From positions 1 through 58,600 of the forward strand of contig JBMDXQ010000100.1 in assembly GCA_048594975.1 (NCBI GenBank): a DNA stretch of 58,600 bases, in the 5' to 3' direction. Position 1 is the stretch's first letter. Each line of letters starts with the position of its first letter. Shown here piece after piece: positions 17,967 through 26,125 of the stretch. Origin of the DNA: JBMDXB01 sp048594975. GTDB lineage: Bacteria > Acidobacteriota > Vicinamibacteria > Vicinamibacterales > 2-12-FULL-66-21. The position numbers were made by a program, and so were the translations under genes. The notes under the pieces were generated by a model. That model had not been told where the DNA came from, did no database searches, and worked only from the letters and a program-made list of their open reading frames with translations.

Positions 17967-18986
17967 CTACCAGCCGATGCGGACGCGCACGCCGCCCAGG
18001 GCGTAGGTGAACCGATCGTCGATCACCCCCTCGTCCACGTTGATGGCGTCGCCCTTCAGGCCGATGCTGCCGCCCTCCCCGTAGAGGGCGAACGACGAGG
18101 CGAGCCAGATCTCGAAGCCGCCCGCCCACGACCACGACCAGCCTTCCGTCTGCAGCTCGAAGGAGTCGGTGATCGAGCCCGTCGTCTGGGTCGTCCGCGC
18201 CAGCGCGCGGTGGTAGCTCGTGCCGACGTTGCCGTAGAACCGGCTCGGCCCGAAGGGCACGCCGACCTTCGCCGCGATGTTGACGATCTCGGCATCGAGA
18301 GTCGTAGTGAAGTTGAGGGCGTCGGAGTTCACCGTGGCCGTGGCCTCACCGGGCTTCATGTAGCTCACTTCAGCGGCCAGCCACTTCGAGAACCAGTACG
18401 CGGCGCCCGCCGTGAGCGGCACGACGCTGTCGTCGCCCGCACAGCCCTCGACGTTCCCGCAGGCGATCAGCGACGCGTTGCTGAACTTGCCGATCCCCGC
18501 ACCACCGAATACCACGAAGCCGGTCGGCGCCGGCTTCCAGACCCGCGGCGGCTTGAGGCTGTAGGAGCCCTGGCGCAGCAGCACCGTGGGCGGCGAGGCG
18601 CTGGCGTCGAACACGAGCGAGCTCACCCGCCGGACGAGGAACAGACCGGGGAGGTCGTGCCGCCGACAGTCGGCGGCCACGGGCGGCGCCGGCGCGGCGC
18701 GATCGACGATCAGGACGCGGCGCCGCGTGTCGCACAGCTCGACGAACAGATAGGCGTCCATTTCACTGCGCCCGCCCTCGGCGAGCACGTTCAGCCGTAC
18801 CACTGCGTCGCCGTTCGCGTCCACGGTGGCGCTGCCCGCGGTCGCGTCGGTCACCAGCACTTCGACCGTTGATCCCGGGGGCACCTTGCGCACGATGACG
18901 GTCTGCGCTGCCGCGGCGCCGGCGCCCACCAGGAGACACAGGGCAGCAGCCGCCGCCGCGACCCGTGAAGCTCGCACGGAAAACAT
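17967..18986 (-). CDS. Predicted outer-membrane beta-barrel protein
   Basis: A 339-residue secreted protein with signal peptide ending AGAAAAAQ. An N-terminal domain of about 130 residues has two cysteines (ELCDTRRR, AADCRRH). A region of alternating hydrophobic strands follows, for example VVFGGAGIGKFS, VPLTAGAAYWFSKWLAAEVS, FYGNVGTSYHRALAR and the closing strand YALGGVRVRIGW with terminal aromatic residue, the usual signal for outer-membrane insertion. The strand pattern suggests an eight-stranded OmpA/W-like barrel. No enzymatic motif is visible. A -10-like CATAAT (18996-19001) lies only nine bases before the ATG and there is no Shine-Dalgarno sequence, so a very short leader is possible. 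Confidence 0.75.
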   Translation of the reverse strand: MFSVRASRVAAAAAALCLLVGAGAAAAQTVIVRKVPPGSTVEVLVTDATAGSATVDANGDAVVRLNVLAEGGRSEMDAYLFVELCDTRRRVLIVDRAAPAPPVAADCRRHDLPGLFLVRRVSSLVFDASASPPTVLLRQGSYSLKPPRVWKPAPTGFVVFGGAGIGKFSNASLIACGNVEGCAGDDSVVPLTAGAAYWFSKWLAAEVSYMKPGEATATVNSDALNFTTTLDAEIVNIAAKVGVPFGPSRFYGNVGTSYHRALARTTQTTGSITDSFELQTEGWSWSWAGGFEIWLASSFALYGEGGSIGLKGDAINVDEGVIDDRFTYALGGVRVRIGW

Positions 18987-19129
18987 AGGTATTGGATTAT
19001 GGTCCAGAATGCTGCCGAGCTGCGCGGCTGCTGGAGGTCGCCGCCGCGAGCGATGGACCGGAGGCGGCGTGAATCGCCAGCGAAGCGACCGTCACCGCCG
19101 GCCGGACGCGGCGACGGCCTCGCCTCCGC

Positions 19130-20161
19130 TCAGCGCGTGCGATACAGGCTGGCCCAGAGCGGAAGCAGCGCGTCGAATCCCTCTTCGAGCCACGCCGTCA
19201 ACCGCCGGCCGTCGTGAAGCCGCTCCACGTCCGGACCGCGGTCGGCAAACAGCCAGCGCCCGAGGAAGATCCAGCCCGCCTCCGCCGGGTTCCGGCAGTT
19301 CGCCAGCCACGCGATTGCCTCGCGCGGCAGCGTGTCGGTGGCCGGCGGCCGACCGCTGTACTGGATGAACCCGCCCTGGCCCGCCATCCAGTCAGCCAGC
19401 AGGTCTCGCCATTCGACCGCCACGAGGCGCTGGAAATGCGCAAAGCCCTCGAGCGTGCGCTCGTGCCCCGACTCGTGATCCGGATCCGCGCCAGCCTGCG
19501 CCAGGTCGAAGCCGATGCCGGCGCCGATGCAGTCGCGTCCCCACTGCGGCGCGGCAAAGAACCCGATGTTCAACTGCGGCTCGCGCCGTCCGCCGTGATG
19601 GTACGCAAACACGCGGCCGGGCGGTCCGGCGTAGATGCTGTTCCGCCGGAACAGCCGCCCGCCCGCCAGGCCCGCACGGTTGCGCGTCTCGACCGCCCTG
19701 TGCGCGAACGGGCGCTCGTTCAACGACATCAGGATCGACTCGATGCGGGGCGTGAGCGACTCGAGCGCCGCGGCGGGAGCGAGCTGACCGAGCGCGGCAA
19801 ACTCCGGCCGTCCGAACCCGCCGGCTGGAGTCGTTACCTCGGTCCGCATACCGCCGCGGGCCCTGCGGCGGCGTGCCGGCGGCGCCGGCGCGGTGGCGGC
19901 AACGCGCCGCCTGGTCACTTCTCCCCGGAGATTGCGCGCGATCGTGTTCTGCGGGTTGATCTGCAGCGCCGAATCGAGCGCCGCGGTTGCCTCGTCGAGC
20001 TGTCCGACCTCCAGGTAGCAACGCGCGAGGCGGGTCCACGCCCCTTCGTTGACCGGGACCAGGCGCGTGAGCTCGAGGTTGATCGCGAGCGCGTGCGGCC
20101 CGAAGTCACCCGCCCTCGCGAACTCGACCGCGCGCTGCTGGAGTTCCGCTGCCGACGACAT
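19130..20161 (-). CDS. TPR protein with C-terminal domain of unknown function
   Basis: A 343-residue cytoplasmic protein. Residues about 5-85 form two to three TPR-like helical pairs (AWTRLARCYLEVGQLDEATA, ALDSALQINPQN). An Arg/Ala-rich linker leads to a domain of about 230 residues that I do not recognise, with conserved-looking aromatic patches such as FAYHHGGRREPQLNIGFFAA, FAHFQRLVAVEWRDLLADWM and GWIFLGRWLFADRGPDVERL. No signal peptide or membrane helix. It stands alone between the barrel protein and the repeat-containing gap. The hydrophobic and charged pattern supports a real gene, but no function can be assigned. Confidence 0.7.
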   Translation of the reverse strand: MSSAAELQQRAVEFARAGDFGPHALAINLELTRLVPVNEGAWTRLARCYLEVGQLDEATAALDSALQINPQNTIARNLRGEVTRRRVAATAPAPPARRRRARGGMRTEVTTPAGGFGRPEFAALGQLAPAAALESLTPRIESILMSLNERPFAHRAVETRNRAGLAGGRLFRRNSIYAGPPGRVFAYHHGGRREPQLNIGFFAAPQWGRDCIGAGIGFDLAQAGADPDHESGHERTLEGFAHFQRLVAVEWRDLLADWMAGQGGFIQYSGRPPATDTLPREAIAWLANCRNPAEAGWIFLGRWLFADRGPDVERLHDGRRLTAWLEEGFDALLPLWASLYRTR

Positions 20162-20185
20162 CGCGACAGGGTATCAGGCAACGGC

Positions 20186-20308
20186 GGGTTGAGCCATTGG
20201 GCCATTGACCCATCGAGGGACCACAGCCATGAGTAATTGGCCCATTGGACCATTGAATCACTGATGGGTTGGAGCAGATCACTCACTCAGTCACTCGATG
20301 CTCAACCC
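20186..20308. repeat. Intergenic element of imperfect 8-bp repeats bounded by 9-bp inverted repeats
   Basis: GGGTTGAGC (20186-20194) and its exact reverse complement GCTCAACCC (20300-20308) enclose 105 bases made largely of 8-base variations on GCCATTGG: GCCATTGG, GCCATTGA, CCCATCGA, then GTAATTGG, CCCATTGG, ACCATTGA, ATCACTGA. The segment is visibly richer in A+T than its surroundings and lies between a TPR gene and a lipoprotein gene. It could be a small mobile or REP-like element or a relic of replication slippage. It does not code for protein. Confidence 0.55.
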
Positions 20309-20372
20309 AAGGGGCCGATCCGATTCACTGCCGGGTATGCGGATTGCGTTTCGCTCCCCGGGAGGTACGACG

Positions 20373-21035
20373 ATGTTATTGATGGGAAGAGCAATGGCTC
20401 TAGTCGCCGCACTGGCGTGTGGCGCGTGCGCGACGATGGACGACGATCAGCCGGTTACGGGCACGCCCCCGCCGGTGGGTACCTCGGGGACGACGACCCA
20501 GGCCCCGACTGAACCAGCTCAGATCGGCAGCAGCCGTCGCGGCGAGATCCCGGTCGGGCAGGAGATCGACGTCCGCTTGCAGGACCCGCTCAGCTCCGAG
20601 ACGGCGACTGTCGAGCAACGATTCGAGGCCACGACCGCGGTCAACCTCATGCAGGGCGATCGCGTGCTGGTCCCCGCCGGGTCGCTCGTGCGCGGCGTTG
20701 TCCGGGCGGTGGACGATGCCGACCGTATCGATCGGGCGGGTCGCCTGACGCTCGGCTTCGATCAGATCGTCGTCAACGGCCGCGACTACCCGATGCGGGC
20801 AATGGCGACGCAGGTGTTCGAGAGCCAGGGCATCCGTGAAGAGGTCGCCACAATCGGCACCGCCGGCGGCGTGGGCGCGATCGTCGGCGGCATCATCGGC
20901 GGCCTTCGCGGCGCGCTCATCGGCGCCATCGTCGGCAGCGGCGGCGTGATCGCGGCGACCGAGGGAAAGGACGTGGTGCTGCCGGCCGGGACGATCATCC
21001 GCCTGCGCCTCGACACGCCCCTCCAGATCCGATAA
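20373..21035 (+). CDS. Glycine-zipper envelope lipoprotein
   Basis: A 220-residue protein. Start ATG 20373 is set by GGGAGG at 20360-20365, seven bases upstream. The hydrophobic N-terminus MLLMGRAMALVAALACGAC contains candidate lipidated cysteines. A Thr/Pro-rich linker leads to a beta domain (QEIDVRLQDPLSS, GDRVLVPAGSLVRGVVRAVD) of the kind found in conjugation and secretion proteins that set a pore wall. A glycine zipper follows (GGVGAIVGGIIGGLRGALIG, then AIVGSGG), and the beta segment LPAGTIIRLRLDTPLQI closes the protein. The zipper suggests insertion into, or packing against, a membrane. Function unknown. It ends 30 bases before a strong hairpin terminator. Confidence 0.78.
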   Translation: MLLMGRAMALVAALACGACATMDDDQPVTGTPPPVGTSGTTTQAPTEPAQIGSSRRGEIPVGQEIDVRLQDPLSSETATVEQRFEATTAVNLMQGDRVLVPAGSLVRGVVRAVDDADRIDRAGRLTLGFDQIVVNGRDYPMRAMATQVFESQGIREEVATIGTAGGVGAIVGGIIGGLRGALIGAIVGSGGVIAATEGKDVVLPAGTIIRLRLDTPLQIR

Positions 21036-21065
21036 GGGAGAGTGGTAAGTGGGATAGCGCATGAA

Positions 21066-21108
21066 CACGAAGAGGGTGGCCGCTTGGAAGGCGGTCACCC
21101 TCTTCGTG
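21066..21108. terminator. Bidirectional hairpin terminator
   Basis: A perfect 13-bp inverted repeat, CACGAAGAGGGTG (21066-21078) against CACCCTCTTCGTG (21096-21108), extends inward by five more pairs including one G-T, leaving a seven-base loop: an 18-bp stem. It sits between two convergent genes, the glycine-zipper lipoprotein (plus) and the M48 protease (minus), and probably ends both. Only a short T-rich tail (CTTTA) follows on the plus strand. Confidence 0.8.
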
Positions 21109-21130
21109 CTTTACCCCTTAATGGGTCGAA

Positions 21131-22531
21131 CTATCGATCGGCAATCTGCAAGTTCGCGCGGACGCGGGCGAACGCGTTGAAATAGGTCTGCGCCTCGTCG
21201 GCCGGCGCCACACCGAGCAGATAGAGCACGGTGCGATCGCGCAGCTGCACGGTCGTGAGATTGATCGCCTCCGTCTCTCCCGTCACCTCCGAGACGTTGC
21301 TCAGCGTCGTGGTCAGGCCTTGGCGGCCGCCAACGCTGGTACGGCTGTAGCCGCCCTGCCGCCGCAGCCGCGGGTTCGACTCGGCGAAGCTGCGCACGAG
21401 CTGCTCGGTCACCGACTGCAGGCTGTCCTGGGCCGGCCGCGTGACGCCGACCTGGATACCATGCGTGAACGCGCTCTGGCCGTAGCCGCCGTCTGGCGCG
21501 TAGGTGATCGTCCCGCCGCTCGAGAGCTGGTCCCAGTTCTCCGGCACCGCGATTCTCAGGAAGTCGGCCGGCTGGTGGGTGCGCCAGCGGCTCGATGGCG
21601 GCTCGATGCGCATCGTGCGGCCGCCCGTCTGCACCGTGCGGCCACCCTCGCGCTGCCCCTGCTGCGCGCGCGCCACTTGCGCCGCTGAGGGCGCAGGGGC
21701 CATCCGCGCCAGTCTCGCCCGTGCATCCTGGAACTCGTCAGCCGTGTCGGCGCGCCCTTCGACGCGCAGCATCCGCGCCTCGCGGCTGATCGCCTCGTAG
21801 CGGTCGCCGGGATCGGGGTGGCTGCTCAACCACTCGGGCGCGCGGTTGCCGCCCTGCTTCTGGATCGTGCGGAACATGTTGGCCATGTCGCGCGGGTCGT
21901 AGCCGGCGCGCGCCATGATCTGCGCGCCCAGCAGGTCGGCCTGCCGCTCGTATTCGCGCCCGTACTTCAGGAACCACGTGCCCAGCCCCAGCTGCGACCC
22001 CGAGGAGATGACCTCGCCGGTACGACCGCCGACGATCGCGCCGAGGATCTGGCCGGCAATCGCACCGATCTGGAACTTCTGACCCTCGGTCGCCTGCGCG
22101 GTCCCGTGACGCAGAATCACGTGGCTCAACTCGTGCGCCATCACGCCGGCCACCTCGCCGTCGGTCCTCGCCGCCTCGATCATGCCGCGGTTGACGAACA
22201 TCGGGCCGCCGGGCAGCGCGAAGGCGTTGATGTCCGACATGTTCACCACGTCGAACGAGTAGTTGAACGCCGGCTGGCGGAACTCAGGCGGGATGTCGGC
22301 GACGAGTCGCTCGCCGATCCGGTCGACGAACTCGTCGACCGTGCCGTCCCGCAGCATCGGGTACTGCTGGCGGACTTCCGCCGCGGCCTCGCGGCCGATC
22401 TGCACGTCCTGCTGCGGCGTGTACTTGTTCCGCGGTGCGCTGATCTTGGTCTGCGCCGCCAGCGGCAGGCTCACGAGGAGCGCCGCGACGACCTGTGCTG
22501 CTGCGACCTGGCGCCGTAGTTTCAAAGCCAT
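21131..22531 (-). CDS. Secreted M48-family metalloprotease
   Basis: A 466-residue periplasmic zinc protease. Signal peptide MALKLRRQVAAAQVVAALLV then SLPLAAQ; M48 peptidase domain with VNMSDINAFALPGGPMFVNR, the zinc motif HELSH (133-137) and the third ligand region KYGREYERQADLLGAQIMA. A C-terminal domain of about 170 residues follows an Arg/Gln-rich linker and resembles the extra domain of BepA/YfgC-like proteins, though it lacks clear TPRs. It probably takes part in outer-membrane protein quality control. The ATG at 22531 begins the signal peptide. Its neighbour upstream, rfbC, belongs to the glycan locus and is separated by 194 bases with a hairpin. Confidence 0.9.
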   Translation of the reverse strand: MALKLRRQVAAAQVVAALLVSLPLAAQTKISAPRNKYTPQQDVQIGREAAAEVRQQYPMLRDGTVDEFVDRIGERLVADIPPEFRQPAFNYSFDVVNMSDINAFALPGGPMFVNRGMIEAARTDGEVAGVMAHELSHVILRHGTAQATEGQKFQIGAIAGQILGAIVGGRTGEVISSGSQLGLGTWFLKYGREYERQADLLGAQIMARAGYDPRDMANMFRTIQKQGGNRAPEWLSSHPDPGDRYEAISREARMLRVEGRADTADEFQDARARLARMAPAPSAAQVARAQQGQREGGRTVQTGGRTMRIEPPSSRWRTHQPADFLRIAVPENWDQLSSGGTITYAPDGGYGQSAFTHGIQVGVTRPAQDSLQSVTEQLVRSFAESNPRLRRQGGYSRTSVGGRQGLTTTLSNVSEVTGETEAINLTTVQLRDRTVLYLLGVAPADEAQTYFNAFARVRANLQIADR

Positions 22532-22563
22532 GCCCCGCACGCTGCAAAGGTGATACCCACCCT

Positions 22564-22595
22564 CCGCGGCTGCGGCCCGGCTAAACCAGCCGCGG
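22564..22595. other. Hairpin in the gap between rfbC and the M48 protease
   Basis: A perfect 9-bp inverted repeat, CCGCGGCTG (22564-22572) and CAGCCGCGG (22587-22595), with a 14-base loop. It lies between the end of rfbC and the protease start, both on the minus strand, so it may separate the glycan locus from the protease gene. There is no T-run after it on the minus strand, so terminator activity is uncertain. Confidence 0.4.
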
Positions 22596-22725
22596 TAAAA
22601 TGCTGAAATCGCTACGGATCCGCGCGCCCAGCGCACCCGCCCCGATTCGGGTGTCCTCCGCGCGGGACAGGGCGGATGCTCAGCAGGCTGCTCATGTGGG
22701 CGGGCAGCTACAAGCGAATGGCGGA

Positions 22726-23280
22726 CTAGCAGACCGGTGATTCGTAGACCTCCGCGTCCTTGAGCCGGGGCGCCTGCCGATCCTTCGTCGAGAGAAGGGG
22801 CGGCGACGAAAGCTCCCAGTCGACGGCCAGGTCCGGATCGTTCCACAGGAGCGAGCGCTCCGCGTCTGGCGCATAGAAAGCGGTCGCCTTGTACAACACC
22901 TCCGCGAAGTCGGAGCGCACGACGAAGCCGTGGGCGAACCCCGGCGGGATCCAGATGATCCGTCGATCCTCCGCGGAGAGCACGGCGGTCACGTGCTGCC
23001 CGAATGTCTCCGATCCCCGCCGGATGTCCACCACGACGTCGAGGACTTCCCCCGCGATGACGCGGACGAGCTTCCCCTGCGGCTGGCGGATCTGGTAGTG
23101 GAGCCCGCGAAGCACGTTCCGGACCGAGCCCGAGTGATTGTCTTGCACGAACTCGGCGTCGATCCCTGCCTCCCTCAGCCGCGCGCGGTTGAAGCTCTCC
23201 AGGAAGAATCCACGCTCGTCGCGGAACACCTTCGGTTCGAACAGCTTGACGTCCGGGAGCCGGGTCGGGATCACAATCAC
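22726..23280 (-). CDS. rfbC: dTDP-4-dehydrorhamnose 3,5-epimerase
   Basis: A 184-residue cupin-fold epimerase (RmlC/RfbC). Signature segments are FRDERGFFLESFNRAR, FVQDNHSGSVRNVLRGLHYQ with the active-site histidine, GKLVRVIAGEVLDVVVDIRR and WIPPGFAHGFVV. It converts dTDP-4-keto-6-deoxyglucose to the rhamno epimer, third-from-last step to dTDP-L-rhamnose. Length is normal for the family. Its ATG overlaps the stop of rfbA by four bases. The dehydratase rfbB and reductase rfbD are not in the window, so rhamnose synthesis must be completed by genes elsewhere. Confidence 0.96.
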   Translation of the reverse strand: MIVIPTRLPDVKLFEPKVFRDERGFFLESFNRARLREAGIDAEFVQDNHSGSVRNVLRGLHYQIRQPQGKLVRVIAGEVLDVVVDIRRGSETFGQHVTAVLSAEDRRIIWIPPGFAHGFVVRSDFAEVLYKATAFYAPDAERSLLWNDPDLAVDWELSSPPLLSTKDRQAPRLKDAEVYESPVC

Positions 23281-24170
23281 GTTGGCGTCCTCTCGTGCAG
23301 GATCTGCTGCAGATACGCGCCGTAACTCGACCTCGACAGACGCTCCGCGAGCCGCTCGAGCGCGGCATCGTCGATGTAGCCCATCCGCCAGGCGATCTCC
23401 TCGGGGCAGGCGATCTTCAATCCCTGGCGGCGCTCAATGGTTTCGATGAACGCCGATGCCTCGAGCAGCGCTTCGTGCGTCCCGGTGTCGAGCCAGGCAT
23501 GGCCGCGGCCCATGGTGATCACATCGAGCTGTCCGAGCTCGAGGTAGCGGCTGTTGACGTCGGTGATCTCCAGCTCGCCGCGGGCGGAGGGCGTCAGCGA
23601 TGCGGCGATGTCGACGACCTGGTTGTCGTAGAAGTACAGCCCGGTCACCGCAAAATGCGATCGTGGTCGGGCGGGCTTCTCCTCGATGCTGATCGCCCGG
23701 CCGCTCCCGTCGAACTCGATGACGCCGTAGCGCTCGGGATCGCGGACGCGATAGGCGAAGACGGTTGCGCCGGCGTCCCTCACCGCGGCTCGCTGCAGCT
23801 CGCTCGACAGGTCGTGGCCATAGAAGATGTTGTCGCCGAGCACCAGGACGGAATGATCGCTTCCGACGAATTCGCGCCCGATGATGAATGCCTGCGCCAG
23901 CCCCCCGGGCGTCGGCTGCACCGCGTACGCGATGTTGATGCCCCACTGGCGGCCGTCGCCGAGCAGCGCCTCGAAGCGAGGCGTGTCGGCCGCCGTGGAG
24001 ATCACCAGAATGTCCCGCACCCCCGCCAGCAGCAGCACGCTCAGGGGGTAGTAGATCATCGGCTTGTCGTATACCGGCAGCAGCTGCTTGGAGACGATCT
24101 GGGTGACCGGATAGAGACGCGTGCCGGACCCGCCGGCGAGAACCAGCCCTTTTCGTCGCGGCCGTTGCAT
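23277..24170 (-). CDS. rfbA: Glucose-1-phosphate thymidylyltransferase
   Basis: A 297-residue RmlA/RfbA. Signature motifs: KGLVLAGGSGTRLYPVT, VSKQLLPVYDKPMIYYPLSV, LVLGDNIFYGHDLS, VIEFDGSGRAISIEEKPARP, YFYDNQVVDIA and GRGHAWLDTGTHEALLEAS. It makes dTDP-glucose from glucose-1-phosphate and dTTP, the entry step to dTDP-rhamnose. Full-length. A -10-like TATTAT (minus strand, 24184-24189) lies 13 bases before the ATG and may be the promoter of the rfbAC pair. The cytoplasmic product feeds the glycan locus to its right. Confidence 0.97.
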   Translation of the reverse strand: MQRPRRKGLVLAGGSGTRLYPVTQIVSKQLLPVYDKPMIYYPLSVLLLAGVRDILVISTAADTPRFEALLGDGRQWGINIAYAVQPTPGGLAQAFIIGREFVGSDHSVLVLGDNIFYGHDLSSELQRAAVRDAGATVFAYRVRDPERYGVIEFDGSGRAISIEEKPARPRSHFAVTGLYFYDNQVVDIAASLTPSARGELEITDVNSRYLELGQLDVITMGRGHAWLDTGTHEALLEASAFIETIERRQGLKIACPEEIAWRMGYIDDAALERLAERLSRSSYGAYLQQILHERTPT

Positions 24171-24231
24171 GACCGTGCAGATGATAATACATGGTCGGTC
24201 GGCGACCGGTGCCAGGCGTCGGAGCCGCGAT

Positions 24232-26016
24232 TCAGGACGCGACGAGTTGCTCGAACGTGACCTGGATGCGCCGCAGCCTGACGTTGTGCCGCGTACACAG
24301 ATCCTCGAGCTGCCTGACCCTCCCGGGATCGATCTCGCGGATGCTGATCACCACGTCGTCCACGCTGCCGCCGGCGATGAGCTGTGTCAACGCGTCCAGC
24401 CCGCCGATGACGGTGAAGCCGTTGACGCGGGTGCGGGTCTTGGCCGGGTCGTCGTCGATGAATCCCACCATGGCGTAGCGCTCGTCCTTCGACGCCATCA
24501 GCTCCCGCGACACCAGCGAACCGCCGTCGCCGGCGCCGTAGACGACCAGGCGGCGGCCCGCCTGCCGGCGCCTGACGAACTCGCTGATCAGCCGGAACGA
24601 TGCGCGGGAGCCGATCAGCGCCAGCAGCAGCAGCGCCGCGTAGATGACGAACACCCCCCGCGAGTAGTGCTCGAAGCGGACCAGGTAGACGATCGCCACC
24701 ACGATCATGGCGGTGCCCAGCAGCACCGCCTTGGTGAAGACCACGCCGTCCATCAACCCGAAATAGCGCCAGAGACCCCGGTACCCTCCGACGATGAACA
24801 GCGCGGCGATCTGCAGGCCGACGACGATGGGGAGCGACGAGAGGAAGTGGGGAAAGAACGTGACGAACTCAGGACCCTCGAACCGGACGCGGTAGGCCGC
24901 GTAGTAACACAGCGGCACCAGGCAGAAGTCGAGCAGCACCTCCGCCGCCCGCCGCTTGTACATGAAGCCGGCGACAAACGGCGTCACCCGGCCGCTCGCG
25001 AGCAGCTGCTCGTCGGGCTCCTCGTACACTTTCACGCGCGCCAGGTAGACGGCGAAGATCGCCATCGCCAGCACAAACGCGACCGCCAGCGGCGCTGCCA
25101 CGTCGGCGGGCAGCATGCGAAAGGCCAGCGCCAGCAACCCGCCGACGCCGGCGAGCGTCCACAGGACGCCCACCGCCCGGCGTTCCGACAGCCCGATGGC
25201 CACAAGCCGGTGCGAGCTGTGATCGCGGCCCCCCCGCCCGGGGTTCCGTCCGGACAGCAGCCGCGCTGCGGTGACGAGCGTCGTGTCGAAGATCGGGATC
25301 AGGAGCACCATCAGCGGGGCGCCGATGACAGCCAGCACGCCGGCACCGCTCCGGTCCCCGGCGGCAGGCAGGAGGGCCAGCGTCGAGAGCGTCAGCCCGA
25401 CGAACAGGCTGCCGCTGTCCCCCATGAAGATCGATGCGGGGTTGAAGTTGTAGATCAGGAACCCGCCGAGCGCGCCGATCAGCAGCGCCAGGTATGCCGC
25501 GTACGAGCGCGATCCCCCGTCCGCGAGGAAGCCGGCGAGCAGCGTCACCGCGACGATGATCGCGATACCGGCGGCGAGGCCATCCATGTTGTCCAGGAGG
25601 TTGAAGGCGTTGGTGACGCCGATGATCCAGAACATCGTCACCATCGCGTCGGCGGTCATCGATTCGAACCAGTGCAGCCGGTAGCCGAAGTAGACGAACG
25701 CGGACGCGAGCACGATCTGCGCGACCAGCTTGGTGGCGGGCCGCAGCACGATGATGTCGTCGACGAGGCCGACGAACGTGGCGGCAAGACCCGCGACGAG
25801 GAGCAGCGCGACGTCGGAGAGCGGCCTGATGGTCAGGCCGCCGGCGAGGACCACGGTGGCAATCGCGAGGCCGCCGAGGAGGGCAGCGCGTCGACGATGC
25901 CAGCGATCGCGTTTGGGCACCGCCACGTATCCGGCGCGCAGGGCCAGCCAGCGGCACACCGGCACCAGGGCAACGGCAGCCGCAAAGGACAGCGCCAGGT
26001 ACGCGAGCACTGACAT
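24232..26016 (-). CDS. WecA/MraY-like sugar-phosphate transferase fused to FlaA1/CapD-like N-terminal half
   Basis: A 594-residue polytopic fusion. Residues 1-335 are a WecA/MraY-type polyprenyl-phosphate sugar-1-phosphate transferase, with VGLVDDIIVL (82-91), NAFNLLDNMDGLAAG (136-150), FNPASIFMGDSGS (191-203) and the histidine loop DHSSHR (265-270). After a linker, residues 355-475 form further membrane helices. Then comes a Rossmann domain (VVYGAGDGGSLVSREL at 491-506, MVGFIDDDPAKTRTRVNGF at 516-534), as in the N-terminal part of FlaA1/CapD polysaccharide enzymes, but the catalytic short-chain dehydrogenase half is missing. The first part should start glycan assembly on undecaprenyl phosphate. 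GGAG directly abuts the ATG, so the GTG two codons later may be the true start. A -10-like TAGAAT (26030-26035) lies 13 bases upstream. Confidence 0.88.
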   Translation of the reverse strand: MSVLAYLALSFAAAVALVPVCRWLALRAGYVAVPKRDRWHRRRAALLGGLAIATVVLAGGLTIRPLSDVALLLVAGLAATFVGLVDDIIVLRPATKLVAQIVLASAFVYFGYRLHWFESMTADAMVTMFWIIGVTNAFNLLDNMDGLAAGIAIIVAVTLLAGFLADGGSRSYAAYLALLIGALGGFLIYNFNPASIFMGDSGSLFVGLTLSTLALLPAAGDRSGAGVLAVIGAPLMVLLIPIFDTTLVTAARLLSGRNPGRGGRDHSSHRLVAIGLSERRAVGVLWTLAGVGGLLALAFRMLPADVAAPLAVAFVLAMAIFAVYLARVKVYEEPDEQLLASGRVTPFVAGFMYKRRAAEVLLDFCLVPLCYYAAYRVRFEGPEFVTFFPHFLSSLPIVVGLQIAALFIVGGYRGLWRYFGLMDGVVFTKAVLLGTAMIVVAIVYLVRFEHYSRGVFVIYAALLLLALIGSRASFRLISEFVRRRQAGRRLVVYGAGDGGSLVSRELMASKDERYAMVGFIDDDPAKTRTRVNGFTVIGGLDALTQLIAGGSVDDVVISIREIDPGRVRQLEDLCTRHNVRLRRIQVTFEQLVAS

Positions 26017-26125
26017 CTCCGGCCCGCCTATTCTAATACCGCCGCGGACCCGCCTGCCCGCCCGCGCCGCGCGCGGACACCGGCGGCGGCTCAGCCCCTC
26101 GCCAACACCGGGAGTCGTGAGCGAT

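Noticed and set aside
20186..20308. The octamer repeats as a CRISPR array
   Set aside because: Units are too short and contiguous, with no spacers and no cas genes nearby.
24121..26013. Plus-strand frame opposite the WecA fusion
   Set aside because: Dominated by His, Gln, Asp and Arg, as expected from the complement of a membrane-protein gene.
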